From assembly GCF_000236805.1 (NCBI RefSeq), contig NZ_AGFX01000012.1:372001-436000 (forward strand): a DNA stretch of 64,000 bases. The letters run 5' to 3'. Under the pieces are notes generated by a model that was given only the letters and a program-made list of their open reading frames with translations, did not search any database and had not been told where the DNA came from. The stretch comes from Paenibacillus peoriae KCTC 3763. GTDB taxonomy: Bacteria > Bacillota > Bacilli > Paenibacillales > Paenibacillaceae. Positions 7,444-16,523 of the stretch are shown in pieces (within the stretch, counting starts at the first letter, position 1; every line of letters starts with the position of its first letter). The position numbers and the translations under genes are program-made.

Positions 7444-8922
7444 CTAAAGTAAGGTACTCGCCTGTTGGCCGATTAGTTGAATACCAAGTTCGATATTCTC
7501 ATCCGTTACTCGTGAAAAACCAAGCCGCAATGTATTCGTCCCTTCGCCTTCTTGAATAAAAAACTTGTCTCCCGGTGTAAAAATAACACCCTGTTCTGTG
7601 CAAACCTCCAGCAGCTGGCGTGTATTTACGCCGTTCGGGAAGGTGAGGAACAAATGCAAGCCCCCGTCACCAGACACCTGCGCCTCAGGAAGATGTGCTT
7701 CACAGCATGCCTTTGTCAACTCATATTTGCGCTTATACTCTGTACGTGCTTTTTTTACATACTTATCGAAATTTCCGTTAAGCATATATTGGTATAAAAT
7801 CGATTGATCGATGGTTGATGTATGAATGGTGCGTGCACGCTTAATGCTTTCCAGCGTGTCGATCAGCGCTCGGTCTCCAAGCACCCAACCTACCCGCAAG
7901 CCAGGGAACAGCACCTTGGAGAAGCTGCCAATATAGATTACTCCGTTCCCTTGTCCTGCTGTCGCTATTAAGGGCGCAACATGCGCTCCCGAGTAGCGCA
8001 GCTCCTCATTGAATCCATCCTCGATCACCGGAATGTGATAGCGCATCATTAATTTCATAACGGCGCTGCGCTTTGCTGGCGACATGACGACGCCTGTCGG
8101 ATTGTGATAGGAAGGAGTCAAATAGGCCAGATCGAAGCTTTTGGTCTGTAGTACCGCTTCTAACCGCTCCACATCAATACCGTCACGCTCCATCGGAATG
8201 CCGGTAATCTCAAAGCCTTGCAGCTTCAAATTTTTGATCGCTGTATGATGGGTCGGATTTTCACAAATTGCCGCTCCACGGCGTACAGAAGGGCGCAATG
8301 CCGACAACACAATGTCAAAGCCTTCTGTAAACCCGCTTGTAATCAGCATATCCTTGCCGCTTATATCAACGCCCTTATTCTCCATATAATGCATCAGGTA
8401 ATCGATCAACGGCTTGTAGCCTTTGGCATAGCCGTAGTTGAGCAGCACCTGCCCTTCGATTGCCATCCGGTCCATAAAGGCTCGCTTTACGTCCCCCAGA
8501 TCAAACAGTTGCTCATCCGGAGCGATGCTTGTAAACGAGATGGTTCCTTTTGGGGCACGAATGCCCCGCTTCATCATATCCAGCTCTACAGCCGATACAG
8601 CATACTCGTTCATTCTTGCCTTCCAGTCGATCTGCCAGGCGGCAGATCCATCAGTTCCTTCGTTATCTGCAGCCGACTGGCCCACCATGGCGGCCACATA
8701 GCTGCCTTTGCCGGGAATCGCATACGTAAATCCGTCATCCTCCAAGCCTTCATAGGCTGCAATGACTGTATTGCGGCTCACCTTAAGCAGACCGCTCATT
8801 TCTCGTGTGGAAGGCAGCTTCTGATTTGCCTGAAGCGCCCCTTTTATAATTAAACGATTGACATATTCTTTCACTTGTATCGCGACCGGACGGTCACCGA
8901 CGAGCTTAAAATCCTGGAACAT
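7444..8922 (-). CDS. MocR/GntR-family PLP-binding transcriptional regulator, DdlR-like
   Basis: 492 residues. The N-terminal winged helix-turn-helix of GntR type (KLPSTREMSGLLKVSRNTVIAAYEGLEDDGF) is joined to an aminotransferase-like domain with the PLP lysine in IGSFSKVLFPGLRVGW. Such MocR regulators sense PLP plus an amino acid. The gene lies 139 bp upstream of ddl in the same orientation. In Brevibacillus a MocR protein called DdlR controls ddl, so a similar role sensing D-alanine is a reasonable inference. Other MocR members (PdxR, GabR) cannot be excluded. The start follows GGAGG nine bases upstream. Confidence 0.85.
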   Translation of the reverse strand: MFQDFKLVGDRPVAIQVKEYVNRLIIKGALQANQKLPSTREMSGLLKVSRNTVIAAYEGLEDDGFTYAIPGKGSYVAAMVGQSAADNEGTDGSAAWQIDWKARMNEYAVSAVELDMMKRGIRAPKGTISFTSIAPDEQLFDLGDVKRAFMDRMAIEGQVLLNYGYAKGYKPLIDYLMHYMENKGVDISGKDMLITSGFTEGFDIVLSALRPSVRRGAAICENPTHHTAIKNLKLQGFEITGIPMERDGIDVERLEAVLQTKSFDLAYLTPSYHNPTGVVMSPAKRSAVMKLMMRYHIPVIEDGFNEELRYSGAHVAPLIATAGQGNGVIYIGSFSKVLFPGLRVGWVLGDRALIDTLESIKRARTIHTSTIDQSILYQYMLNGNFDKYVKKARTEYKRKYELTKACCEAHLPEAQVSGDGGLHLFLTFPNGVNTRQLLEVCTEQGVIFTPGDKFFIQEGEGTNTLRLGFSRVTDENIELGIQLIGQQASTLL

Positions 8923-8965
8923 CCTTTATCGCCTCCATCTATAATGATGGCATAGAAGACGAGAG

Positions 8966-9010
8966 AAAAAAAAGAACCACCGCACTGGATTTTCTATCCT
9001 GCGGTGGTTC
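8966..9010 (-). terminator. Terminator for leftward transcription of CRISPR array 2
   Basis: GAACCACCGCA (8974-8984) pairs with TGCGGTGGTTC (9000-9010), followed on the minus strand by eight Ts (8973-8966). It lies between the old end of array 2 and the MocR gene, so it would end the pre-crRNA. Confidence 0.85.
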
Positions 9011-9095
9011 TAACGCCTTTTATGCCCTGTATGGCCTCATATCCTTATCTCTTTCCACTAACGACCGACCGTGAATCCTGCCACATCGTCAATTT

Positions 9096-9112
9096 GTCGC
9101 ATGGAATGCGAC
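9096..9112. repeat. Palindromic relic of a CRISPR repeat
   Basis: GTCGCAT-GGA-ATGCGAC is a perfect 7-bp inverted repeat. Its right end resembles the repeat end GTGCGAC, and 34 nt, a spacer length, separate it from the first recognisable repeat at 9147. It may be a decayed leader-distal repeat. Confidence 0.4.
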
Positions 9113-9146
9113 CGTGATTTGCGGGTGTGCCCCCGGTGCTACGGAA

Positions 9147-10194
9147 ATTTAATCCACGCACTCATATAGAGTGCGACATGCCTTAAACCCCTCCGGTGAC
9201 ATTTCCACTTTAGGATTTCAATCCACGCACTCATATAGAGTGCGACAACCTTCTTCATGTAGTCACCCACCCCTGTGACTTATTTCAATCCACGCACTCA
9301 TATAGAGTGCGACCGGGCTTATTTAATTCACAAACACGACCAAAAGTCAAATTTCAATCCACGCACTCATATAGAGTGCGACGTGGCTGCACAGCCCAGT
9401 AGTGTAATTTGCTTGGATGATTTCAATCCACGCACTCATATAGAGTGCGACGTGATGGAAATTCAGCAAGCATAATGGACATGTTTGATTTCAATCCACG
9501 CACTCATATAGAGTGCGACCCAGAAATACAACGTATACCGAAATGGATCTTATTTATTTCAATCCACGCACTCATATAGAGTGCGACGCGGCTCATTACA
9601 AATGTGAAGGAGATTAATACAATATTTCAATCCACGCACTCATATAGAGTGCGACCAACACGAATCAGGACTTAAGCAGCCTGACCGCAGAAATTTCAAT
9701 CCACGCACTCATATAGAGTGCGACACAATTGATTTAGCTTTAGAACACCTTATCAAAAAAATTTCAATCCACGCACTCATATAGAGTGCGACGGAAATCA
9801 AAATGGGGCAGAGAATGAGTTCCAGTATTTCAATCCACGCACTCATATAGAGTGCGACTGATAGGTGAGGTAAAGCCGCCTGTACCGCTTACAATTTCAA
9901 TCCACGCACTCATATAGAGTGCGACGGTAGATCCGGCTGCGCCTGATCCTGAAGCGGAATGATTTCAATCCACGCACTCATATAGAGTGCGACCAAGCAC
10001 TTAAATATCCGTTCGCAGGGCTTTGGCCAATTTCAATCCACGCACTCATATAGAGTGCGACAACCAGTTCGTAATAAAAACTGGTGATACTTATATTATT
10101 TCAATCCACGCACTCATATAGAGTGCGACCTGGCTTGTGTCTGACCGTCTGCATCGTGTTTTATTTCAATCCACGCACTCATATAGAGTGCGAC
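9147..10194 (-). CRISPR. CRISPR array 2, type I-C, 16 repeats and 15 spacers
   Basis: Repeats start at 9147, 9215, 9282, 9351, 9420, 9488, 9556, 9624, 9693, 9761, 9827, 9894, 9962, 10030, 10098 and 10163; spacers are 33-37 nt. All carry loop ATATA between the GCACTC and GAGTGC arms (plus strand), like the two oldest repeats of array 1. The leader-distal repeat at 9147 has lost one C (ATTTAATCC) and is 31 nt. The leader is on the right (10195 onwards), so transcription runs leftwards to the terminator at 8966-9010. No cas gene is adjacent; the array probably uses the cas operon at the left edge. Confidence 0.97.
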
Positions 10195-10376
10195 AGCGAA
10201 AATGTACCCAATTGATCCAAAAAAGGTATCAATTCGGTACAATTTCAAAATAAACAATACTGGAAAAGCCTGAATCTACGATTGACTTTTATAAATGAAA
10301 TCAATTTTAATCCTTTTCGACAAATTTCGAGGTGCGAAGGACCCGGGGTTTTTATGTGAGCTTCACATTCGCACCT
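10195..10376 (-). promoter_or_regulatory. Leader of CRISPR array 2 with 47-nt inverted-repeat element
   Basis: AGCGAAAATG touches the first repeat. AGGTGCGAA (10330) and TTCGCACCT (10368-10376) form the outer arms, and ATGTGA-GCT-TCACAT the inner hairpin. Compared with array 1 the arms are identical; changes are confined to the unpaired middle and the inner loop. Confidence 0.8.
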
Positions 10377-10439
10377 TAACCAAAATGTTACAAACAGGAT
10401 ACCATAAATCCTTTTTCCGTCATAGAGAATGCTTTAGCG

Positions 10440-11249
10440 CTAAAACAATAAAGATTCCGCACCATCAATTACAATTTGTGCGCCGGTAATGTGGCGCGAA
10501 TAATCCGAAGCCAAGAAGGTCACCAAATCAGCTACCTGCTCAGGTTGACCGGGCCCATGAGCCAACGGCTGTCCACCTTCGGGAAACTGAACGGGGATGG
10601 TGATCTGCTTTAATCTTTCGGATTTCTCCGTTGTTTCATCAATATTGGTCGAAATGGCACCCGGATAGATGACATTGACACGAATACGGAATTTGGCCAG
10701 CTCCAGCGCAGCCATTTTAGCAAACCCGGTTTGACCTGCCTTCGAAGTGCTGTACGCGGACATCCCAAAGCTGGTAAAACGCTGATTCCCATTAATGGAG
10801 CTGGTAATGATAATGCTGCCGCCTCCGTTCTTTTTCAAATGCGGCACCGTATATTTCACCGTCAGGAAGGTACCATCCAGATTTGTAGACAACGTTTGCC
10901 GCCAATCCTCAATGCTCAAATCCTCAATCGGTCCAACCACTCCGTTAATCCCCGCATTGGCAAAAATAATATGCAGCCCCCCAAACAATTCAACAGCTTC
11001 CAGGACTGCTTTTTCCACACGAACCGGATCGGCAATGTCCACATCAAATGCCCGGGCCGAGCCTTCTCGTATAGCATTAATCTCTTTTTCTGTCTCTAAA
11101 ATCCGCTCATTACTTACATCAAAAAGAGCGACATTCGCTCCTTCTCTGGCCATTTGAATAGCTGTTGCTTTACCAATTCCAGAACCGGCCCCCGTGATTA
11201 GAGCCGTTTTGCCTTCAAAGCGCGCGCTTCCTACAGATGTATAGCTCAT
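10440..11249 (-). CDS. Short-chain dehydrogenase/reductase
   Basis: 269 residues of classical SDR type: cofactor motif TGAGSGIGKA near residue 20, NAGI near 100, catalytic Ser in ITSS, then YSTSK (Tyr-x-x-x-Lys). An acidic residue after the second strand (LFDVS) suggests NAD(H) preference. The substrate is unknown. The start follows AAGGAGCG. It is a single gene between the array 2 leader and the end of the type VII cluster. Confidence 0.85.
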   Translation of the reverse strand: MSYTSVGSARFEGKTALITGAGSGIGKATAIQMAREGANVALFDVSNERILETEKEINAIREGSARAFDVDIADPVRVEKAVLEAVELFGGLHIIFANAGINGVVGPIEDLSIEDWRQTLSTNLDGTFLTVKYTVPHLKKNGGGSIIITSSINGNQRFTSFGMSAYSTSKAGQTGFAKMAALELAKFRIRVNVIYPGAISTNIDETTEKSERLKQITIPVQFPEGGQPLAHGPGQPEQVADLVTFLASDYSRHITGAQIVIDGAESLLF

Positions 11250-11449
11250 ATGTATCGCTCCTTTCAGTATCCTGTATAATCACAAGATTACCCAAAAGGG
11301 GATACTTTATAATCACCATTATTGTGCATTTTTCTTCTTGTATCTCGATTGCATCTCATATATATCTTAATTATCATTTTTTTGTATGTATCAAAAAAGG
11401 ACGTTCTACAGCCATCGGTATGGATGCAAACGTCCTCACACATATTCAT
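11250..11449. terminator. Gap with terminator of the type VII secretion cluster
   Basis: AGGACGTT (11398-11405) pairs with AACGTCCT (11429-11436), followed on the minus strand by TTTTTT. It would end transcription after the PP2C gene. The rest should hold the promoter of the dehydrogenase gene; I could not fix it. Confidence 0.7.
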
Positions 11450-12286
11450 TTACCACTGCAATTCAATAAATGCAGCATCATCATCAAGTCCCCCGGTATG
11501 AGATGCATCCAGCAATACCTGTATCTGCTCATCTGGAACAAGCTCGCGAATGGGGTCCAAATCGGATAAACCGTCACTATATACCTGTAATCTCATCGGC
11601 ATATCTGCGGGTATGCTTCTTTCGTACCAATGAGGCTTACCTCCGATCAGTCCACGGCTTGTGGACCAGCGCTCTGCTGTAGAGAAGGTATGATCAAACA
11701 GCTCGCTGATTTCCTCCGTACCGTTCCATAGTCGCAGGCGTGAATCTCCCTGCCAGGCAAGCCTGATGCGCCCACGGGCACCGCGCTTCGGCAGCTCGAT
11801 TCGACCGCAAATATACATGGACTGGCTTCCCTGGCGACGTTTGTCCTCCAATACTGAACGCATCAAACCTGATTCATGACCCAAAGGTTGCCGATCCAGC
11901 TCCTCTGTAGCTGTACTAGCCAAACGTTCGAGATACATCCTCAATTGATCAGCAGACAGATCCCGCCCCTCTTCCAGCCAATCCAGCAAAGAAGAGCCCA
12001 GATAACGGGCGGCAAAATCTCCTCGATAGCTGAGGCCGACACCATCACACAAGACAAAGCAACAGACGGATTTATGAATGCGCACTGCGGCAAAATCCTG
12101 TCCGCTTTCCCCCATGCTGGCAGATTCGGCAGATCTTCCATAGCCATAACGACACATAAAACGACTATGATGAGAGGATACAGGCTGATCGCCCGTCTGA
12201 GAGCTTATATAAGCAAAATGCTGAGCCAGCCTTGCATGCATTCCTTTTCTTTTGCTCGCGGGGAGCAGGGACAGCAGTGGATTCAT
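11450..12286 (-). CDS. PP2C-type Ser/Thr protein phosphatase in the type VII cluster
   Basis: 278 residues. PP2C metal and phosphate motifs occur in order: GESGQDFAAV near residue 60, VLCDGVG near 80, WQGDSRLRLW near 180, VYSDGLSDLD near 238 and GLDDDAAFI near 270. It should remove phosphate from Ser or Thr residues, the natural partner being the kinase encoded two genes upstream. The start lies seven bases after AAGGAGG, which overlaps the stop of the VWA gene, so the two are translationally linked. It is the last gene of the leftward cluster, before a terminator. The gene is divergent from stand-alone PrpC phosphatases. Confidence 0.8.
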   Translation of the reverse strand: MNPLLSLLPASKRKGMHARLAQHFAYISSQTGDQPVSSHHSRFMCRYGYGRSAESASMGESGQDFAAVRIHKSVCCFVLCDGVGLSYRGDFAARYLGSSLLDWLEEGRDLSADQLRMYLERLASTATEELDRQPLGHESGLMRSVLEDKRRQGSQSMYICGRIELPKRGARGRIRLAWQGDSRLRLWNGTEEISELFDHTFSTAERWSTSRGLIGGKPHWYERSIPADMPMRLQVYSDGLSDLDPIRELVPDEQIQVLLDASHTGGLDDDAAFIELQW

Positions 12287-12298
12287 GCTTTTACCTCC

Positions 12299-13051
12299 TT
12301 ACCGTACAGGCGTTGCGGCCGACATTTGAAAACCGATGGACACCAGTTCCGCACAGGTACCAGGCAACATCATAATCGCCCCTTCACCCAGCTGATAATC
12401 TGCCTCAAACAGCATTTCCCGATAGCTTTCAGGAAGTACAGAAGACATATTACGCAACTTCACAGCATGTTCATCCTGCAACGGCGTATTGTGCGTCAAA
12501 CCTTTCCAGCGACGAGGGTCCTGAATAGGCGTCTCCAGCAGTCTGTCAGATAAAAATATATTTTCTACCAGTACATTGCCGTCTGGTACGCTCATGCTCA
12601 TAATGCGCTTGGCAATCGGCTCCGGATCATCGCCTGTAGATACCCCATCTGTCATATGGCAAACCAGAGGAGCAGGGCAATCCTGCATCCCCGGCAGCTC
12701 TGCCTGTAAGATACGCTCGGCTTGCAAGAAAGCCTTTGCCGAATCTGAAAACCGTTTGGGTGTCAAATCGGGCAACGAACCAACGGCTGCGATTTCATCA
12801 ATCCCTTTTACGCCATTCAACAGATCATACACGTCGTCACTGTAAGCCAAAATTGCAATCCGATAGCGTGCAGTCAGACGATTTCCTTTGGTTGAACGGA
12901 AAACCATCTGCCGGATCGCCAACGATATAGCCTCATACACAACGTCAATGCGCCGTCGCCCCTCCATCAGCATGTTCATCGACGCGCTGATGTCAATCAG
13001 GTAAATGATTAGGGCGGGGGTACGTTGTGATGCCTGTATTGTATAATTCAT
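12299..13051 (-). CDS. VWA-domain protein in the type VII cluster
   Basis: 250 residues forming a single von Willebrand A domain: MIDAS motif DISAS near residue 21, a Thr in LTPKRF and MTDGVST near 133. Such domains bind partner proteins through a metal ion. There is no signal peptide, so it should be cytoplasmic. VWA, kinase and phosphatase genes often stand together in stress or secretion loci, and here they follow WXG100 and EssC genes. The partner is not known. Confidence 0.8.
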   Translation of the reverse strand: MNYTIQASQRTPALIIYLIDISASMNMLMEGRRRIDVVYEAISLAIRQMVFRSTKGNRLTARYRIAILAYSDDVYDLLNGVKGIDEIAAVGSLPDLTPKRFSDSAKAFLQAERILQAELPGMQDCPAPLVCHMTDGVSTGDDPEPIAKRIMSMSVPDGNVLVENIFLSDRLLETPIQDPRRWKGLTHNTPLQDEHAVKLRNMSSVLPESYREMLFEADYQLGEGAIMMLPGTCAELVSIGFQMSAATPVR

Positions 13052-13124
13052 GGTTTGTACACGCTCCCCTCAGTTACCTTCTATCTCTATCTAATCAGCC
13101 TATCTATTATGAATATATCAAAAA

Positions 13125-15164
13125 TTAAATTTTAGGCAGTCTAAAATTCGTGTCGCTTAAAAAGTTATAGATAGAAGAAGCCCGATATCCCACTTCGCCT
13201 ACCGAACGATAATAGGATGGATCACTGTCATATAACGCTCTAAACTTATTGGCAAAGCTTTTGGCCTTTGTCGTGCTTCCCCCCTCCTGGGAGGCGTAGG
13301 CCTTATTATACAAAGTAATAAGCTGAAGAACGTTCTCCTTGTTACGCACATGCATCGACGCTTCTTGCTTTTGTTCCGCCTCAGCTGCCGCCTTACGCGC
13401 TGCCTCTTCCTGGGCTGCACGAGCTTCCTGGTCCTTTTTCCAGGCCAAATACTTTTCATACTTTGCCTGCTGATCATACGCTTGTTGCTTGGCCAGCTTG
13501 GCAACCGCCTGCTTCTCTTTTTCCTTTTGCGCAAGATATGCTTCATATTTGACCTGCTGATCTATTAGAGCCTGCTGTTTTTTCTGCTCTTCCTGCTGCT
13601 TTTGGGCAAGAGCCTGTTGCACGGTCTGTTGCTTGGCCAACTCCTCCGTCTCCTGACGCTGTTTTTCAGCCAACGCCTTTTGTGCGGCTTCCTGTTCAGC
13701 AGCCAGCTTGATTTGCGCTGCCTTCGCCGCTTCTTCCTGTTTAGCTGCCTCAATTTGTCGCTGATTGGACTGATCCGCAAGAATGTTAACCGCTGGAATT
13801 CCAGCCGCTAACAGAACGACCGCAGCAGCGGTTGATATGATAAACGTTTTCGAACGATACCAGGCTGGTGTTTTTTCAGGTTGCTCTGGTGTCTTGGGAT
13901 TTAGTTGCTCCTCCAGCCCTGTAATAGCAGCCGATACCTCCACATGCAGAGGACTGCCGTCTTCCACAAAATGATACAACGACCGATATACCTCCAGCGC
14001 TGCAGCAAGTTTGTTTTGCTGCTCAAGCTCTCGGGCCTGTCGGAACAGCTTGTCCGTTACCCCTCGCTCCCCCTGCTCCTCAGCAGCCTGATTTAGCATT
14101 GCAGCCGGCTCAGCTTCGAGCGGTGCAACTAAAGAGGATGCAGCCTCAGCAGAAGAACTACCCACTGCTGCTGCTTGTGCTGCTACTGTCACCTCATGCT
14201 CCGTCGGCTGTGCTTCAACAGGAACTTCCTGTTCAGTAATTGCATTAAGTACAACCAGCCATTCGCCAAAGGTAGGACAACTACTTAAATCCTGACTGTC
14301 CCAGGCACGGCTGAACAACTCTACCACCTTGCTCCCCCACCTGGTTTCCAGCGACTTTCGCAAAATGAAATATCGCTCACAAGGTGTCTGCATTTCGTGC
14401 TGGTCAAAATAGCTTTCGCCCCATGCTTTATCTACAATTACACGGTCGGACCAGCCCAGCATTTCTCCAATAATAATGGCCCCTGCAAAACGATCTGCGT
14501 ATGCGCTCCATAACCCACTGTGAACGGTACGGTGGGCGGCATATCCCGGTGAACCTGCCAATAGAGCGTCTGGCCGATCCATTTTGGTGCTATACATTTG
14601 CTCCACGTCCACCAATTCTACAGCTGACGTGCCTTCAGGCAGTTCCACTTCAGAAAAAAACGGAAGCATGACATTTGGCGCTGATAAATCACAGTGTGCC
14701 AGTCCTTTTTGCTCCATAGCTGAACCGATCCCTGCCAGCGCTCTGGCTAAAGCCAGACTATCGGAAGCCTCAAGCTGCTGCTGACCTGTGAGACAATCGA
14801 ACCACGTCGTACCATGAATCCATGGCATCAGTACCGCATACAGCAAGTCAGGCTGCTCGGCGATCAGACTTCCGTTTCTTTCTGGAGTGAGCACATCACG
14901 CTTGCACACCTGCAAACCGGGAATATTCCCGTATGCTTCCATATGCTCAGATTGATAAACCATAGCCGGGATACGGAACTTTGGAAAAAACACTTTAAGG
15001 GCTTTAGCCTCATGTGGCGCTCCACTTTTGGCATTCAACTGATATACAATGCCTTGGCGCCCCGCTTGAGCATAAGCCAAACCGGGTGCAGCCGGATGTC
15101 GTCCAACCACATAAGCTGTGCCGTTTATGATCAATTCGTCCCCCGGATTCGGTTGAAAAGACAT
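13125..15164 (-). CDS. Kinase-transmembrane-coiled-coil protein, EssB-like layout
   Basis: 679 residues. Residues 1-310 form a protein-kinase-like domain: ALKVF (Lys57), the catalytic loop AHCDLSAPNV (Asp159, Asn164), VDVEQ in place of DFG (Asp186) and GSPGYAAHR as an APE-like element. There is no clear glycine-rich loop. One transmembrane helix lies near 440-462, followed by about 140 residues of Ala/Gln/Lys/Glu-rich coiled coil and a short folded tail. Kinase-like domain, single membrane span and helical outer part is also the layout of EssB/YukC, the pseudokinase core subunit of type VII secretion, which is otherwise absent here. Unlike EssB this protein keeps catalytic residues. The EssB-like role is inference. 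Confidence 0.75.
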   Translation of the reverse strand: MSFQPNPGDELIINGTAYVVGRHPAAPGLAYAQAGRQGIVYQLNAKSGAPHEAKALKVFFPKFRIPAMVYQSEHMEAYGNIPGLQVCKRDVLTPERNGSLIAEQPDLLYAVLMPWIHGTTWFDCLTGQQQLEASDSLALARALAGIGSAMEQKGLAHCDLSAPNVMLPFFSEVELPEGTSAVELVDVEQMYSTKMDRPDALLAGSPGYAAHRTVHSGLWSAYADRFAGAIIIGEMLGWSDRVIVDKAWGESYFDQHEMQTPCERYFILRKSLETRWGSKVVELFSRAWDSQDLSSCPTFGEWLVVLNAITEQEVPVEAQPTEHEVTVAAQAAAVGSSSAEAASSLVAPLEAEPAAMLNQAAEEQGERGVTDKLFRQARELEQQNKLAAALEVYRSLYHFVEDGSPLHVEVSAAITGLEEQLNPKTPEQPEKTPAWYRSKTFIISTAAAVVLLAAGIPAVNILADQSNQRQIEAAKQEEAAKAAQIKLAAEQEAAQKALAEKQRQETEELAKQQTVQQALAQKQQEEQKKQQALIDQQVKYEAYLAQKEKEKQAVAKLAKQQAYDQQAKYEKYLAWKKDQEARAAQEEAARKAAAEAEQKQEASMHVRNKENVLQLITLYNKAYASQEGGSTTKAKSFANKFRALYDSDPSYYRSVGEVGYRASSIYNFLSDTNFRLPKI

Positions 15165-15234
15165 GAAACATCCCTCTCCTTACATCATTCAATATGCTAG
15201 TTTCCTCACTTTATTATAAGCATCCATGGATGGC

Positions 15235-15271
15235 AAGAAAACCGGGTGTCCTGAGATCGCCCGGTTTTCTT
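15235..15271 (-). terminator. Hairpin between the WXG100 gene and the kinase gene
   Basis: AAGAAAACCGGG pairs perfectly with CCCGGTTTTCTT (12 bp, 13-nt loop). The U-rich arm could make it a partial terminator after the WXG100 gene in either direction, allowing high WXG100 and lower kinase expression. Confidence 0.65.
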
Positions 15272-15459
15272 GAAATATAAGAAGGTATACGTTGGACGTT
15301 ATCCTCTGTTCTTATATTTATCGCAGAAATGGATATCATCCTGGTAAAGAACAGCCAAGCCGTTTCTACTTGGAACCACCTATACTAAACCGTGAGGAAT
15401 AGTTCACATATTGCTTCTTCATAGAGTGGTAAATTATAGAGTAATGCCTTACTGGCAGC

Positions 15460-15735
15460 TTACTTGGCTTGGTCAACCGTACGGAATTTGTTAGCGATAG
15501 CCGTCAGTTCTTGGCCGATGCTGTTCAAAGTCGTTACGAAAGCTTGCATTTGCTTGCTAGCTTCCTGAAACTCTTGGAAGAAGCGTTGCTTGGTCATACC
15601 TTCCCATTGACCTTCCATACCTGAGATGGACTGTGTCAGACTGGAAACGATTTGCTGACTTTGCTCACCGCTTTGTTTAAATTGATTGGCTACCTGATCA
15701 ACCTGTTCTGGTGTAATTAAAATGCGTCCTGCCAT
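15460..15735 (-). CDS. esxA: WXG100 (ESAT-6-like) type VII secretion substrate
   Basis: 91 residues, the normal WXG100 length. Two helices join at the WEG turn near residue 44 (GQWEGMTKQRF), and the C-terminus has the family FxxxD pattern (FRTVD). Such proteins form dimers, are exported by the EssC ATPase and help to open it. The gene has a strong AAGGAGG and is isolated by about 245 bp upstream and a hairpin downstream, so it may be transcribed by itself; TACAAT with a weak TTGTAG 18 bp away is a candidate promoter. Confidence 0.92.
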   Translation of the reverse strand: MAGRILITPEQVDQVANQFKQSGEQSQQIVSSLTQSISGMEGQWEGMTKQRFFQEFQEASKQMQAFVTTLNSIGQELTAIANKFRTVDQAK

Positions 15736-15980
15736 TTTTTGGAGTCCTCCTTGATGGAAAAAATAATTTATTGTTTAACTGGTTCAAATTGTACTATGAT
15801 TATTTATTTCCCTACAAAAGGCAAAGGTCCTAATTGCAATCCCACTTTTTAACTATAAAACAGCATCTAACAGCAGGATTATGACAAAAGGATACCTAAT
15901 AAGTCCCAAAAAACCGGGAATTATGCTATTAATTCATATGAACCTCACTATCGAACAGGATCATCACGAAATTAGCTCTG

Positions 15981-16523
15981 CTAAGCGACAGGTTGATCTC
16001 TCGCTACAGACGGGTCCGTAAAATACCAATCCTGCGGACTGCTGGAGGTTGCCTGCTCCAGAATATCCTGATTCAGTGTTCCTGCATCTGAAGACGGTAT
16101 TCCGGTAATGGCATGTACGACAGACTGCGGGTTTGAAATCAGATTGCTTCCTTCCGAAGTTTGCTCGGGCAAAATAGACGGATATTGCTGATTTGACCAA
16201 TCGAGCATCGTGACGGGTCGTCCCAATGGTTGGTCGGCAAATGACAGAAACGTATGATAGTTGTGGTCAACAGCCTGAAACTCCTCTGCCTTTCGGTTCA
16301 GTTGTGCACCTGATGCATGGAGATAAGCATGAATCTGCTCCGACATTCGCTTGGCCTGCATCCAATGATTCAAGACCGTCTCACGTGCAGATACATCCCA
16401 ATCCACTGATTGTAACGCCTGCTCCAAACCTGCTGTTAACTGTTGAATTTGCTCCGCCGCATGCTGTAGCTGCCCGCTAAGCCCCCGAAGCACATCCGGT
16501 TCAACTCGAATGCGCATATCCAT
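15981..16523 (-). CDS. Larger WXG100-like protein with C-terminal extension
   Basis: 180 residues. The first 90 look like a WXG100 hairpin (IRVEPDVLRGLSGQLQ, a VDWDVSAR turn and FQAVD), followed by about 85 residues rich in Ser, Gln and Pro with no recognised domain. It may pair with the small WXG100 protein or be a secreted substrate with its own tail. The ATG at 16523 overlaps the stop of the upstream gene, so the two are coupled; a GTG at 16526 and an ATG at 16514 are alternatives. Confidence 0.65.
   Translation of the reverse strand: MDMRIRVEPDVLRGLSGQLQHAAEQIQQLTAGLEQALQSVDWDVSARETVLNHWMQAKRMSEQIHAYLHASGAQLNRKAEEFQAVDHNYHTFLSFADQPLGRPVTMLDWSNQQYPSILPEQTSEGSNLISNPQSVVHAITGIPSSDAGTLNQDILEQATSSSPQDWYFTDPSVARDQPVA

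Noticed and set aside
8218-8853. Long plus-strand frame of 211 codons
   Set aside because: It is antisense to the MocR gene, which has clear domain motifs and a ribosome site.
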